The notes: generated by a model from the sequence alone, not told the origin. A stretch of 64,000 nt of DNA from Hungatella sp. (GCA_009712635.1 WASS01000013.1:74434-138433); one strand, 5' to 3'. Counted from the stretch's first letter, positions 52,351 to 62,123 are shown. Translations and numbers: made by a program.

Positions 52351-53004
52351 TCAGAATTGCTTTTTCTTCATGATATTGACAGAAATAAGATAAGATCCAA
52401 AAACTGCTGCCAGACTAATCAAAAGCAGAACTGTTATGACTGACCCTGCTGCTAACGACATTAAAGCTGCAGCCGCTGTTGATAAATCCAGTTGAAAAGT
52501 CTTTGCCGCCTTCACCACAATGAATGCTGCGGCAAAGATTATCCCGATTATAAAGATCAAAACAATTCTACCTTTTTCTGTTCCGAATTTCAGCTGGACC
52601 GGAACCACTACAGCCATGAACAGGAGGGAGAGAAAAAGATACAAAAGCGCCGTAATCACAAGTTCCAGCATGCCCGCTCCTCCTCTCACAAAATTCATGA
52701 TAACTGCAAATACGGTCACGATAATCCAGGCGGAACCTCCCGTCACAAATCCGAATACATATTTCTCCGCTGCATATTGATTCCTTGTGATTGGAAGAGT
52801 GAATAAATAAGCAAATCCATTGTCAAATTCATCGTAGCTGATGGAACTTAGTGTAAACATGGTAAAAATTAAAGTCACATAATTAATCACAAAAAAAGAA
52901 TTAACATCCAGCAGTAACATTCCTGCCGACAGAAAGAAGACGAGCAGGAAAAAGCGCTGCTGGTTTTTCAACAAAAGTAAATCTTTTATTAACAACCCTT
53001 TCAT
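52351..53004 (-). CDS. ABC-2-type transporter permease
   Basis: 217 residues with 6 predicted membrane segments (KNQQRFFLLVFFLSAGMLLL, IITVFAVIMNFVRGG and so on). The region FALPI-like stretch YLFTLPITRNQYAAEKY is the usual cytoplasmic part after segment 2 of ABC-2 permeases. It works with the ATPase encoded upstream; the stop and start overlap by 4 bases. Together with a YtrA-type regulator this matches small exporter operons responding to cell-wall-active antibiotics, though substrate is unknown. Confidence 0.85.
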   Translation of the reverse strand: MKGLLIKDLLLLKNQQRFFLLVFFLSAGMLLLDVNSFFVINYVTLIFTMFTLSSISYDEFDNGFAYLFTLPITRNQYAAEKYVFGFVTGGSAWIIVTVFAVIMNFVRGGAGMLELVITALLYLFLSLLFMAVVVPVQLKFGTEKGRIVLIFIIGIIFAAAFIVVKAAKTFQLDLSTAAAALMSLAAGSVITVLLLISLAAVFGSYLISVNIMKKKQF

Positions 53005-53855
53005 AACCGTTCCCCCCTTATCATCATGGTAATCACTTCATCAACACTTCCCTTTTCCAGTACAATTTCTGGCTGGCTTTCCCGGTAAAATCCAATTTTA
53101 TTGGTAAGAAGACGATATCCGTAAGCTTCTTTTTTCTTTCGGAGAATATATCGTTTATCCAGCTTCTGTTCTTGTTCTTCTGTTACTTTTAAAAGACCAT
53201 AACTCCCTAAAAGTACATCCGTCTCTTCATGCAAAACAATAGCTCCATGATCAATCAGATAAAGATCATCACAAAGCTGCTCTAAATCCGTTGAAATATG
53301 TGAACTGATCAAAATGGATCGGTCTCCCGGCTCCATATACTCCCGAATGGAATCAAGCAGCTCCTCTCTGGCAAGGACATCAAGTCCCGCGGTAGGTTCA
53401 TCCAGGATAAGCAGTTTGGCCTCATGAGACATTGCAGCCAATACTCTCACTCTGGCTTTCATTCCTGCAGAAAAATCCTTTCCCCTCTTATTCAGGGGCA
53501 GACCAGATTCTCTGCATTTTTTTAAAAATCTGTCCTGATCAAACAACTGATACATATTTTTCATAATTTTAGCTATATCCTGAATTGTTAAATACCCGCT
53601 GAATCCAGAGTCTGCCAGAACCACTCCCATATCCTGTCTTTCCTTCAGGGACAACTGACTGTACGGCTTGTCAAATATCTTTACTTCACCCTGATCTAAG
53701 GTAATAAGCCCTAGCGCCGATTTAAACAACGTGGTTTTTCCCGCACCATTGGTTCCAATCAGTCCGGTTATATATCCTGACTGCAGTTTAAGAGGACAGT
53801 TCAGTGTAAAATCTCCATACGTTTTCTGAATATTTTCCATTTCTAACAACATCAT
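53001..53855 (-). CDS. ABC transporter ATPase (YtrB-like)
   Basis: 284 residues. Walker A GTNGAGKTTLFK, signature region FSAGMKARVRVLAAMS (a degenerate LSGGQ), Walker B LLILDEPTAGLD, and H-loop ISSHISTDLEQ. The C-terminal part (about 215-284) is an extra domain seen in YtrB/BcrA-like exporters. The start overlaps the regulator stop (1 base). Pairs with the ABC-2 permease. Function: likely drug or peptide export or sensing, inferred from the operon class. Confidence 0.9.
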   Translation of the reverse strand: MMLLEMENIQKTYGDFTLNCPLKLQSGYITGLIGTNGAGKTTLFKSALGLITLDQGEVKIFDKPYSQLSLKERQDMGVVLADSGFSGYLTIQDIAKIMKNMYQLFDQDRFLKKCRESGLPLNKRGKDFSAGMKARVRVLAAMSHEAKLLILDEPTAGLDVLAREELLDSIREYMEPGDRSILISSHISTDLEQLCDDLYLIDHGAIVLHEETDVLLGSYGLLKVTEEQEQKLDKRYILRKKKEAYGYRLLTNKIGFYRESQPEIVLEKGSVDEVITMMIRGERL

Positions 53856-54226
53856 TAATCCTCCAAAATCAAATAAAACAAATCCGTCAGTTCCTCATCC
53901 TTCATTCCGCAGCTTCTGCCTTTACGGATTGCCGACTCCAGTTCGGCCTCAACCTCTTTTTTCTTTTCTTCCAGCATGAATTCCTGGCTGGCATAAGCGA
54001 TAAAGCTTCCTTTTCCATGAACAGTGACAATAAAACCCTCCTGTTCCAGAATGTCATATGACTTTTTAACTGTTAAAGCGCTGATGCGCAGTTCTTTAGC
54101 CAGAGTACGCACCGATGGCAGATTTTCTCCTTCTTTTAACGTTCCCTGCATAACACCGCTCTTAATCTGCTCCGTGATCTGGTCATACAGGGGCTGCATG
54201 GATGAATTATTTATTATTATTTTCAT
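53855..54226 (-). CDS. GntR-family regulator (YtrA subfamily)
   Basis: 123 residues, the short YtrA type: N-terminal winged helix (PLYDQITEQIKSGVMQGTLK, SVRTLAKELRISALTVKKSY, EQEGFIVTVHGKGSFIA) and a short C-terminal dimerisation helix. It has no large ligand domain. It probably represses the operon it heads, since the promoter is embedded in palindromic sites (see 54240-54294). Signal unknown; in Bacillus, YtrA responds to certain cell-wall antibiotics. Confidence 0.92.
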   Translation of the reverse strand: MKIIINNSSMQPLYDQITEQIKSGVMQGTLKEGENLPSVRTLAKELRISALTVKKSYDILEQEGFIVTVHGKGSFIAYASQEFMLEEKKKEVEAELESAIRKGRSCGMKDEELTDLFYLILED

Positions 54227-54239
54227 TTCACCCCTCCTT

Positions 54240-54294
54240 GATAAACAGTATATAACAGTATATTACTGTTGTCAACTGTTATATACTGTTTATC
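54240..54294. promoter_or_regulatory. Operator array and promoter of the GntR/ABC operon
   Basis: Arms 54240-54259 (GATAAACAGTATATAACAGT) and 54275-54294 are a perfect 20-bp inverted repeat with a 15-base spacer. A second palindrome, AACAGTA-TAT-TACTGTT, lies at 54254-54270 and overlaps it. The minus-strand promoter TTGACA (54270-54275), 17 bases, TATACT (54247-54252) is wholly inside. The repeated AACAGT/ACTGTT half-sites fit a cooperatively bound GntR repressor. Confidence 0.85.
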
Positions 54295-54328
54295 GCAACT
54301 AGCAAGATGTTCATAAAAAGAACCAAAA

Positions 54329-54380
54329 TAAAAAAAGAATACACAGGCTATGAGGCGTGATGTGACCCCTTCCTGTGTAT
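54329..54380 (-). terminator. Terminator after the chemoreceptor gene
   Basis: GGATACACAGG and CCTGTGTATTC arms enclose a loop of about 22 bases; the minus strand continues with a T-rich run (TTCTTTTTTTATTTT). About 30 bases after the chemoreceptor stop. Confidence 0.8.
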
Positions 54381-54408
54381 CCCTTTTTCTAAACTGACTT
54401 CAGGTATT

Positions 54409-56085
54409 TCAGATTTTTAGCTGAAACTGGCCGATTAAGTCCTTCAGGTTCTGAGCCTGCCCTGCAAGTTCCTCGCTGGAGGCGGAATTTTCTTCTGCAG
54501 AAGCCGCATTATTATCTACTTCCATGGAGATTTTTCCGATTCCATGTTCAATCATTTTTACAGAATCTGCCTGATCTAAGGAAGCTTGTGCAATACTGCG
54601 TACCTTATCCATGATCTGGCTGCTTTCGTTTGCTACGCCATTTAAACTACCGGCTGCCCGGTCCGCTATAACAGTTCCTTCTTCCACCGCCTTTAACGAT
54701 GCCTCGATTAAGTCGGAGGAATTCTTTGCGGCCTCTTTACTCTGACTTGCCAGAAGACTGACCTGACCTGCTACCACAGCAAACCCTTTTCCTGCTTCTC
54801 CGGCTCTTGCTGCTTCGATTGAGGCGTTTAAAGCCAGAAGATTGGTCTGCATGGCAATATCATCAATGGTTACTATCATCTTGCTGATTTCCTGAGATGT
54901 CTTCTTAATGGTGCTCATGGCAGAAACCATTTCCTTCATATTCTGATTTTCCGTTGAAATATCCCGGGCAATCCGTTCCATCTCCAACTGAATTTCATTA
55001 GTCAGCTTTGCATTTTCTCCAATCTGCTCTGTAATATGAGTCACTGACTCTGATAATCTTCCGGCAATCCCTGCCTGGTTTTCGGCTCCAACTGCCAGAA
55101 AACGGGCTGATTCGGATATCTGGCTGGACCCATCTGATACCTGATTGGCTGCCTCATTAATTTCTTCAAAACTTCTTGAAATCTTTTCTGTAAAACAATG
55201 AAGAGACGATTCAATATTTTTAAAATCTCCGATGAATTCACTGTTAAAATCCACATTGAAATTACCGCCCGCCATCTGTTCCATGGCACAATCTATTTCC
55301 ATAATATAGCTGCGGATCTTCTCCATGGATACCCGTAAGCTCATAGCCGCCTGACCGATTTCGTCTTCTGAATCGTAAGCAATCGCCGTATGTAAATTAC
55401 CTTTGGCAAACTCTCCTGCTGCATCCTGTATCTCTTTTAATGGAACAGCAATGGACTTGGTCAGACGTTTTCCCATGAGAAGCGCAATAATCAGAGAGAT
55501 CAGGGAGAAAAATGCTAGAAATGCCGTGGCAGCATTCTCAACTCTCTGGCTGTCAGTATATTTTGCAAGAGCTGCTTCATCCGCCTGGGAACCTGTCTTA
55601 TCCAGTGCATCCGCCAGTACTTCTGAAACATCATTGAAAGTAGTCTGGTAATATTCCACGGCTCCTTTTGTATCTCCCGTTTCCAGCATAGAAAGCAGAA
55701 CACCGGTATCTTTCTGAAAATCGTCAAATGCCCGGTCCAATGTTTCTCCTGACTGTTTATCCTCCAGATTCTCTTTAATAACAGCAATATATTTTACAAT
55801 TTTTTCAAATCTTCCTTCTATTTCTTTTTTTTGCTCTGCAGTAACAGAAGAATCTTCCCGTATGGCTGCCCAAAGTATTCGTTTATTAATGGTCTGCACA
55901 TCCTTACGGATCTCCATCTGCTTTTTCGTTGTTTCATATTGAATTCTGTAAAATGTTGACATGTTGTTTCCGATGCTGCGAAAACTGATCAGCGAAAATA
56001 CTGAAGAAAGAAAAATAATAAAAACCAGAATTGCAAATACCCGTTTCAGCCTTGTTGAAATACTTAATTTTCCTGATTTTTTCAT
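54409..56085 (-). CDS. Methyl-accepting chemotaxis protein
   Basis: 558 residues. Membrane segment 1 at about 14-35, a periplasmic four-helix-bundle sensor (about 36-187), segment 2 at about 188-208, HAMP domain (about 210-262), a second HAMP-like linker, and the signalling hairpin with the highly conserved tip ([20 protein letters not shown] then [14 protein letters not shown]). Ligand is not identifiable. It lies downstream of the tocopherol-cyclase-like and DctP genes and has its own terminator. Confidence 0.92.
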   Translation of the reverse strand: MKKSGKLSISTRLKRVFAILVFIIFLSSVFSLISFRSIGNNMSTFYRIQYETTKKQMEIRKDVQTINKRILWAAIREDSSVTAEQKKEIEGRFEKIVKYIAVIKENLEDKQSGETLDRAFDDFQKDTGVLLSMLETGDTKGAVEYYQTTFNDVSEVLADALDKTGSQADEAALAKYTDSQRVENAATAFLAFFSLISLIIALLMGKRLTKSIAVPLKEIQDAAGEFAKGNLHTAIAYDSEDEIGQAAMSLRVSMEKIRSYIMEIDCAMEQMAGGNFNVDFNSEFIGDFKNIESSLHCFTEKISRSFEEINEAANQVSDGSSQISESARFLAVGAENQAGIAGRLSESVTHITEQIGENAKLTNEIQLEMERIARDISTENQNMKEMVSAMSTIKKTSQEISKMIVTIDDIAMQTNLLALNASIEAARAGEAGKGFAVVAGQVSLLASQSKEAAKNSSDLIEASLKAVEEGTVIADRAAGSLNGVANESSQIMDKVRSIAQASLDQADSVKMIEHGIGKISMEVDNNAASAEENSASSEELAGQAQNLKDLIGQFQLKI

Positions 56086-56171
56086 CTCTAGTCCCCACTT
56101 TCGATTTGTTATTTTGTTACTAATTCTATTATAACAATCCGTCTTCTCAATGCCAACTTAATATTTATTCA

Positions 56172-56214
56172 GAAAAATAGCTGTAATCTTAATAAATTGT
56201 AAGATTACAGCTAT
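56172..56214 (-). terminator. Terminator after the tocopherol-cyclase-like gene
   Basis: Perfect 15-bp stem, 56177-56191 with 56200-56214, 8-base loop, followed by TTTTTC on the minus strand. It ends 6 bases from the stop codon. Confidence 0.88.
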
Positions 56215-56219
56215 CGCCA

Positions 56220-57113
56220 CTATAAATCGTATTCAAAACTAACCGAATTACTGGAGAGATCAAATATCATGTTCTCTCCTTTATACAGCAGAAATCTTCC
56301 ACGAAGCAGATGCTCTTCCTTAATAAAGCGGCTCATTTCTCCCTGAACTGGCGCCCGCAGTTTATGAGCAAACCGCTTCTCATCCTTTCTGCTTTGATTG
56401 GAAAGAAATACTTTCAAAACACAGGCTCCCTGTTTTATAATGACAGCCGTCTCCCGTTTGCTGACCACTCTGGCTCCCAGGTAAGTAGCAAACCGGTATT
56501 CTTTTTCCTGATACATGACTACACAGATACAGCCCTCAAACTGAAGTCCCAGCCATGGGATTTTGGCAATGGAAACCATGACGGAAGCATTTTCAGAAAA
56601 TGCATTGCACTGAATCCAGAGGTAGCTTTCGGGAAATGATGTCCCTCTGTCTCCTTCTATATATCCCATTCCCCCAACAAAATCCACTACATCGCCGTTT
56701 AGTTTCACCTTTCCGGACAGCCTGTGGGACATACTGATAATCTCATGTTTGCATTCCATAAAAGGCATGTACTGAAATGGACCCATAATGGGATACCGGA
56801 TTGGGGTAGTGGGTCCGAAACGAACAGCTCCTTTTAATAAAAGGTCCTCTGTCTTTATATCCAGCCTGACGCCTCTGCGGGAAAAGATATTATTACCCAG
56901 TATAATCCTTTTCTGATTCCAGTCAATAAAAAAATCCTCTTCTTTAAAATCCAGCCAGCAGGCATTTTCGTTCCATATGACCTGTAAAAATGGAAGGCGT
57001 TTTCCTGTTCCATCTCTTATAAGCCCTGGAATCAGCGCCAGAACGGTGTTTCCACACTGCATCTTAATATACCAGCCAATAAAGAATTTCCCTTTGGTTT
57101 TCCCTTCTGCCAT
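56220..57113 (-). CDS. Tocopherol-cyclase-like protein
   Basis: 297 residues from the ATG at 57113 (SD GGAGGG). The sequence has GKFFIGWYIKMQ, then GPFQYMPFMECKHEIISMSH and the diagnostic VDFVGGMGYIEGDRGTSFPE with SYLWIQCN, seen in the tocopherol-cyclase-like domain family. Bacterial members are widespread in Clostridia and have no known tocopherol link; the fold is a lipocalin-like pair. Function is unknown, and a lipid or lipophilic ligand is inferred only. It lies 74 bases downstream of the DctP-like gene. Confidence 0.7.
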   Translation of the reverse strand: MAEGKTKGKFFIGWYIKMQCGNTVLALIPGLIRDGTGKRLPFLQVIWNENACWLDFKEEDFFIDWNQKRIILGNNIFSRRGVRLDIKTEDLLLKGAVRFGPTTPIRYPIMGPFQYMPFMECKHEIISMSHRLSGKVKLNGDVVDFVGGMGYIEGDRGTSFPESYLWIQCNAFSENASVMVSIAKIPWLGLQFEGCICVVMYQEKEYRFATYLGARVVSKRETAVIIKQGACVLKVFLSNQSRKDEKRFAHKLRAPVQGEMSRFIKEEHLLRGRFLLYKGENMIFDLSSNSVSFEYDL

Positions 57114-57187
57114 TTACCAGAACCCTCCTGTCTCCATTATTTAATCATATGGTTGCCAGGAATGGGAAAACGTAGTCAGGAAATATA

Positions 57188-58225
57188 TTACTGTACCTGT
57201 GCTATCCGGTTTACCACATCGATATAATCCTTGCAGTAAGTCTGATAAACAGTCATCACGGCACTGCGGAAACGGACCTGCTCCGCCGGGCTTAATTCTG
57301 TTACGATACAACCGGCTTTAATCAGACGATCCCTTACATTCTGCTCCCTTTCGGTAAAGATCTGGCGCTCATACGTCGCAGATTCTTCTCCGCATTGTTT
57401 GATTATTTCCCGGTCTTTCTCGCTTAACCTGTCCCAGGTTGCCTGGGAAGCAAGCTGAAGTTCCGGTATGCGGCTGTGGGCGTCAAGGGTAATGTATTTT
57501 GCCACCTCATAGTGATTCATGGTTTCATAGGAAGGCCAGTTATTTTCTGCGCCGTCAATAAAACCGGTTTCTAACGCTGCATACACATCGGAATATGCCA
57601 TGGGAACGGCTTTCGCTCCCAATGCCTCTACTACGGCCGCCATCATATCCGATTTTGCAACCCGGATTCTCATCTTTCTGATGTCCTCCACCCGTTCAAT
57701 GGGGCGCTGGGTATTATAAAAATGTCTTGCACCGGCATCATACCAGGATAAGGCAACCGCCCCGCTGCCTTTTAGATCATTCATAAACTCGTCTCCGATT
57801 TCACCGTCAAGAACCTTCCACATATGAGTTTCATCCCGGTAAAGATAAGGCAGCTGCAATACGTTGAATTTGGGATTTACATCAGTCAGCGTCATAATGG
57901 ATACGCGGGCAAAATCAATTCCCCCATACTGAACCTGCTCCGCGATCTCATTTTCATTTCCCATTTCCCCTCCGGAAAAGACTTTTATCTTAATTCGTCC
58001 TTCCGTCCTTTCCCATACCAGCTGGGCAAACTTTTTCGCCCCCTCTGTTGTGGGATAATCATCCGGCTGGTTATCGGCATAGGTAAATACATATTCCGGA
58101 GCTTGTTCTCCGGAAGAAAAAAGAGAGTCTGACGGATTTTCTTTATGAAAAAAACTAAAAGAAGCCGTAATGACCGCTCCTGCCAAAAGGACTGCTCCCC
58201 CAATTTTTATAATACGTTTGTTCAT
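57188..58225 (-). CDS. Orphan TRAP-type (DctP) substrate-binding protein
   Basis: 345 residues with an N-terminal membrane/signal segment (about 6-25, IKIGGAVLLAGAVITASFSF). The DctP fold is clear: TEGAKKFAQLVWERTEGRIK, GGEMGNENEIAEQVQYGGID, KMRIRVAKSDMMAAVVEALG, AYSDVYAALETGFIDGAENN. Such proteins bind carboxylates such as sialate, ectoine or uronates. No DctQ or DctM membrane subunit is encoded in the window, so it may be a sensor partner (for example for the nearby two-component system) or use a distant transporter. A terminator separates it from the ABC operon. Confidence 0.88.
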   Translation of the reverse strand: MNKRIIKIGGAVLLAGAVITASFSFFHKENPSDSLFSSGEQAPEYVFTYADNQPDDYPTTEGAKKFAQLVWERTEGRIKIKVFSGGEMGNENEIAEQVQYGGIDFARVSIMTLTDVNPKFNVLQLPYLYRDETHMWKVLDGEIGDEFMNDLKGSGAVALSWYDAGARHFYNTQRPIERVEDIRKMRIRVAKSDMMAAVVEALGAKAVPMAYSDVYAALETGFIDGAENNWPSYETMNHYEVAKYITLDAHSRIPELQLASQATWDRLSEKDREIIKQCGEESATYERQIFTEREQNVRDRLIKAGCIVTELSPAEQVRFRSAVMTVYQTYCKDYIDVVNRIAQVQ

Positions 58226-58236
58226 TCCTGTACCCC

Positions 58237-58268
58237 CAAAACGCCTCCCCTGATTACAGGGGAAGCGT
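58237..58268 (-). terminator. Terminator after the ribose-type ABC operon
   Basis: ACGCTTCCCCTG pairs with CAGGGGAGGCGT (mismatch bulge in the middle) with a 4-base loop, followed on the minus strand by four Ts. Between the binding-protein gene and the DctP-like gene. Confidence 0.7.
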
Positions 58269-58294
58269 CCGATCTTTTATATAGTATGAACTGA

Positions 58295-59380
58295 TTAAGG
58301 ATTAATGATACTCTGAACTTCCTTATCATCCACATTTGTTTTATCAACCAGAATAACTCCGGTATCAACAGTTTTGTCTTTTATTTCTCCGCCATCAGCG
58401 ATCTGAAGAGCAGTTTTTACACCATCATAGCCCATGTAGTACTGGCGCTGAACAACAGAAGCTACATCGAACTTTCCGCTGCGGATCATGGTCTCGATCT
58501 CTGCAGAGAAATCGAATCCAACCATGGAGATATCGTCGCGTCCGGATTCTGTTAAACCAGTTACGAAACCTACAGTAGAGCCATTGTTAGGACCAAATAC
58601 TGCCTTTAAGTTTGGATAAGTTGTAATGAAATCCTGGCAGAAACCAACTGCCTTGCTGATGTCACCGTCATTTACCTTGATGTCGTTGTTTAAAACCTTC
58701 CAGGACTTAGGTGCATTTGCTTCCCAATACTCATTGAAACCTTTTACACGATCATTGATTGTCTGGGAACCAGTGGAACCAACCTGAATTGCAATCTGTG
58801 CTTCTTCTGTCTCAGAAATTCCTCTGTTCTTTAAGCGGCTGATCAGTTCGTCTGCTGCTGTTTTTCCAGCTTCCACGTTGTTTGTTAACAGAGCTGCACT
58901 GTAGTTATCGCTTTTAATTACGGTATCAACCAGTACAACCGGAGTTCCTGATTTGTATGCTTCTGTAATTGGTGCATCTAAGGAAACGCTGTCAAGTGGA
59001 GCGATTACGATTCCGTCCGCCTGGGCAGATACTGCATTCTGAAGAAGGGTAAGCTGTCCTTCAATATCGGATTCCAGAGCGGTTCCGACTACGACTACAT
59101 TACAGCCTAATTCCTTGCCTGCCTGCTCCGCTCCAGCCTGAAGAACGCTCCAGTACTGGTTTCCAAGTACCTTTACAATTACGTAAATGGTCTTTTCACC
59201 GGATTTTTTATCTGTCTTTGCTGCCTCTGTGGTCTTAACTCCAGCTGCTGCAGTGGTAGTTTCACCTGCTGCTGCAGTGGTTGCTGCTGTTCCGCTTGAA
59301 GATGTACTGCCACAGCCTGCAAGGCCTGTTACCGCCATAGCTGCCGCTAATACAACTGCTGCTAATTTACTCTTTCTCAT
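58295..59380 (-). CDS. Sugar ABC transporter substrate-binding lipoprotein (RbsB-like)
   Basis: 361 residues. Signal peptide with lipobox TGLAGC-GS, an Ala/Thr/Gly-rich linker (about 25-60), then the type I periplasmic-binding fold: IYVIVKVLGNQYWSVLQAGA, VGTALESDIEGQLTLLQNAV, GIVIAPLDS and VDTVI. It binds a sugar (ribose, allose, galactose or similar). Last gene of the ATPase-permease-binding protein operon; it is cut off from the DctP-like gene by a terminator. Exact sugar cannot be read. Confidence 0.92.
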   Translation of the reverse strand: MRKSKLAAVVLAAAMAVTGLAGCGSTSSSGTAATTAAAGETTTAAAGVKTTEAAKTDKKSGEKTIYVIVKVLGNQYWSVLQAGAEQAGKELGCNVVVVGTALESDIEGQLTLLQNAVSAQADGIVIAPLDSVSLDAPITEAYKSGTPVVLVDTVIKSDNYSAALLTNNVEAGKTAADELISRLKNRGISETEEAQIAIQVGSTGSQTINDRVKGFNEYWEANAPKSWKVLNNDIKVNDGDISKAVGFCQDFITTYPNLKAVFGPNNGSTVGFVTGLTESGRDDISMVGFDFSAEIETMIRSGKFDVASVVQRQYYMGYDGVKTALQIADGGEIKDKTVDTGVILVDKTNVDDKEVQSIINP

Positions 59381-59413
59381 TTTTTTCTTCCTCCTGAATT
59401 ATATAGTTTTTTT

Positions 59414-60463
59414 TTATTTTTTCAAGCCAAAAAACCGCTTGAGTGCCCCTAAGTCACCGCTCTTCTTTGCTGTCTGGGAAGCAACTGCAATCAACAGGAT
59501 AATTCCTACGATAACCTGCTGCCAGAAGGAGTTGACACCGTTTAAGTTCAGTCCGTTCCGGATTACACCCATCATCAGAGCTCCGATTACTGTATTTAAA
59601 ATGGTTCCTTCTCCTCCTAAGATGGAGATTCCACCAAGTACGGAAGCGGCAATTGCCTCCATCTCATATCCGTTTCCGGCTGTTGGCTGTGCACTGGAAA
59701 GTCTTGAAGCTACCAGGATACCGCAGATAGCAGCGGATAAACCGGAGATGCAGTATGCAAACATACGTGTTTTTACTGCATTGATACCGGAAAGCTTTGC
59801 AGCCTCAAGGTTGGAACCGCAGGCATAAATCTGACGTCCGATACGCATCTTAGCCAGTACCACTCCAAGAATTAATGCATAAACCAGAGTGATAATAACG
59901 CTGTAGGGAAGACCGGTTCCGCCGATTCTTCCGCCTCCCAGAACATAGAACTGTTTCTGAACCTGCTCGGAAGGAATGTTGGTTGTATAAAGAGGTGCTC
60001 CGTTAACCAGTACGTTGGCCATACCACGGTATACCCATTGGGTTGCAAGAGTTGCAACGAATGGTACAACACCAAGTATCTCAATAAAAAATCCATTCAT
60101 AATACCTGTCATAATACCCATGGTCAGACAGAGTATAATACACAGCCACAGGGGCAGTCCCTGCATTAATAGCGCTACCATAATAATACCGGACAACGCC
60201 ATGGAAGCACCTGCTGATAAATCGTTTCCGCCGCATACAAGGCAGAAAGTCAGACCGCAGCCAATAATCGTATAGGTTACAATCTGCTGCAGAAGGTTCT
60301 GTAAATTAGCCGGAGCCAGAAACTTTGCCGGCTGAAGAAGTGAAAACAGAACAAACAGTCCGATCAGGATTCCGATAGAAAAGATCGCCCGGCGTGTTGC
60401 TGCATCAAGTTTTCCAAATGAGCCGGCTTTCTTCTCCTGTCCCTTTGCTTTTAAGTTCATCAT
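59414..60463 (-). CDS. Sugar ABC transporter permease (RbsC-like)
   Basis: 349 residues, about 10 membrane segments. FLVCGGNDLSAGASMALSGI and the C-terminal ILGGISILGGEGTILNTVIG region, ALMMGVIRNGLNLNGVNSFW, are typical of the ribose/autoinducer-2-type (BPD_transp_2) permeases. The N-terminus is charged (KGQEKKAGSFGKLD). It works as a homodimer with the double ATPase encoded 3 bases upstream. Confidence 0.93.
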   Translation of the reverse strand: MMNLKAKGQEKKAGSFGKLDAATRRAIFSIGILIGLFVLFSLLQPAKFLAPANLQNLLQQIVTYTIIGCGLTFCLVCGGNDLSAGASMALSGIIMVALLMQGLPLWLCIILCLTMGIMTGIMNGFFIEILGVVPFVATLATQWVYRGMANVLVNGAPLYTTNIPSEQVQKQFYVLGGGRIGGTGLPYSVIITLVYALILGVVLAKMRIGRQIYACGSNLEAAKLSGINAVKTRMFAYCISGLSAAICGILVASRLSSAQPTAGNGYEMEAIAASVLGGISILGGEGTILNTVIGALMMGVIRNGLNLNGVNSFWQQVIVGIILLIAVASQTAKKSGDLGALKRFFGLKK

Positions 60464-60465
60464 TC

Positions 60466-62007
60466 TTAATCTCCCTTTCTATTTCCCACACCTAACGTAG
60501 GCGCCGGTTTTCCTTCAAGTTTGTTGTAGCCAGCTGCCAGATACAAGATCTCCTCCTGGGTGGTTTCTTTCGCATTCAGTTCTCCGTTTATTTCTCCCTG
60601 ATGAATAACTAAAATACGGTCACTCATTCCAAGAATCTCAGGAAGCTCGGAAGATATCATGATAATGGATACACCCTGGTCGCTTAGCTGGTTAAACAGT
60701 TCGTACACCTCATATTTGGCACCAACGTCAATACCTCTGGTCGGTTCATCTACAATTAAAACTTTAACATCGTTGCACAGCCATTTTGCAAGAACTACCT
60801 TCTGCTGGTTACCGCCTGATAAGTTCCCGCAAAGCTGATGGACGCTTGGCGTTTTTGTACGAAGACGCTTTACGTATTTCTCAGCATTGACCAGTCCTGC
60901 CTTGTCATCAATGAATCCAAAACGGGTGATGTTTGGAAGATGAGCCATGTTGGTATTGTATTTGATGTCCAGTCCAAGAGCCAGTCCGTCTCTCTTTCTG
61001 TCCTCTGTTGCATATCCGATTCCATGCTTAATTGCCTGAATAACGGAATTAACCTTAATCGGCTTTCCTTCCATAATCAGCTCCATGGAATCCGGCTGGT
61101 CTGCTCCGAAGATGCAGCGCATCAACTCTGTTCTTCCTGCTCCAACCAGACCAGAGATTCCAAGAATCTCACCTTTTCTCACACATAAATAATCGGCATT
61201 GACTTTAGTTCCTCTTTTGACATTTTTTGCCTCCAGAACAATATCGCCGATTTTTCTTGTATGCTTGGGATATTTATCATCCAGGGAACGACCAACGATC
61301 ATATTAACCAGTTCGTCCATGGTGATTTCGTTTAAGTTTCTGGTTCCGATATACTGACCGTCACGGATAATGGTAACCCGTTCACAGATCTGATTTAATT
61401 CCGCCATACGGTGGGAGATATACACCATTCCAACTCCCTTTTCCTTCAGACGTCTGATAATACCAAACAGCTGGTCGATCTCTTTTTCAGTCAGCGTTGC
61501 TGTCGGCTCATCAAGAACCAGTATTTTTGAATTGAAGCTGATTGCCTTTGCAATTTCCACCATCTGCTGTTTGGCAATGCTTAAGCTGCCTACCATTGCA
61601 TAGGTGTTTATATCAATTCCAAGATCATCGAGAATCTTCTGAGCCTCCTCGTGCATCTTTTTGTCATCGATAAAGATTCCTTTTTTGTGAGCTCTCCCAA
61701 TGAAAATATTATCTGCAACGCTTAAATGACCGCACATATTTAATTCCTGCATGATAATACTTACTCCAAGATCATGGGCTTTGGCCACAGAATCAATTAC
61801 TACTTTTTCCCCTTCGATAAAGATTTCTCCTTCATCAGCCCGGTGAACACCGGACAATATCTTCATCAGGGTGGATTTTCCAGCACCGTTTTCACCTACC
61901 AGTCCCAGAACTTCTCCCTTATTTACAGACAGACTTACTTTATCGAGAGCTTTGACTCCAGGAAAGCTTTTGCTGATTCCGTCCATACGAAACAATTCCT
62001 GTCCCAT
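60466..62007 (-). CDS. Sugar ABC transporter double ATPase (RbsA-like)
   Basis: 513 residues with two ABC modules. The first has Walker A GENGAGKSTLMKILSG, signature LSIAKQQMVEIAKAI and Walker B VLVLDEPTATL. The second has GLVGAGRTELMRCIFG (degenerate Walker A, as usual in this family), signature LSGGNQQKVVLAKWL and VLIVDEPTRGID. RbsA-type proteins energise carbohydrate importers. SD GAGGAGG precedes the ATG. A -10-like TATAAT on the minus strand at 62053-62058 suggests its own promoter after the response-regulator terminator. Overlaps the permease gene closely (3 bases). Confidence 0.95.
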   Translation of the reverse strand: MGQELFRMDGISKSFPGVKALDKVSLSVNKGEVLGLVGENGAGKSTLMKILSGVHRADEGEIFIEGEKVVIDSVAKAHDLGVSIIMQELNMCGHLSVADNIFIGRAHKKGIFIDDKKMHEEAQKILDDLGIDINTYAMVGSLSIAKQQMVEIAKAISFNSKILVLDEPTATLTEKEIDQLFGIIRRLKEKGVGMVYISHRMAELNQICERVTIIRDGQYIGTRNLNEITMDELVNMIVGRSLDDKYPKHTRKIGDIVLEAKNVKRGTKVNADYLCVRKGEILGISGLVGAGRTELMRCIFGADQPDSMELIMEGKPIKVNSVIQAIKHGIGYATEDRKRDGLALGLDIKYNTNMAHLPNITRFGFIDDKAGLVNAEKYVKRLRTKTPSVHQLCGNLSGGNQQKVVLAKWLCNDVKVLIVDEPTRGIDVGAKYEVYELFNQLSDQGVSIIMISSELPEILGMSDRILVIHQGEINGELNAKETTQEEILYLAAGYNKLEGKPAPTLGVGNRKGD

Positions 62008-62123
62008 GCCATATCCTCCTCTCTGGTTTCTACACTTTTTGTGCCTGGGTTTATTATACGGGTGATTGCCCCCTGGATTCTATCGTAACATTTTAGCTTT
62101 CATAGAAAATTTTTATCTTTTTT

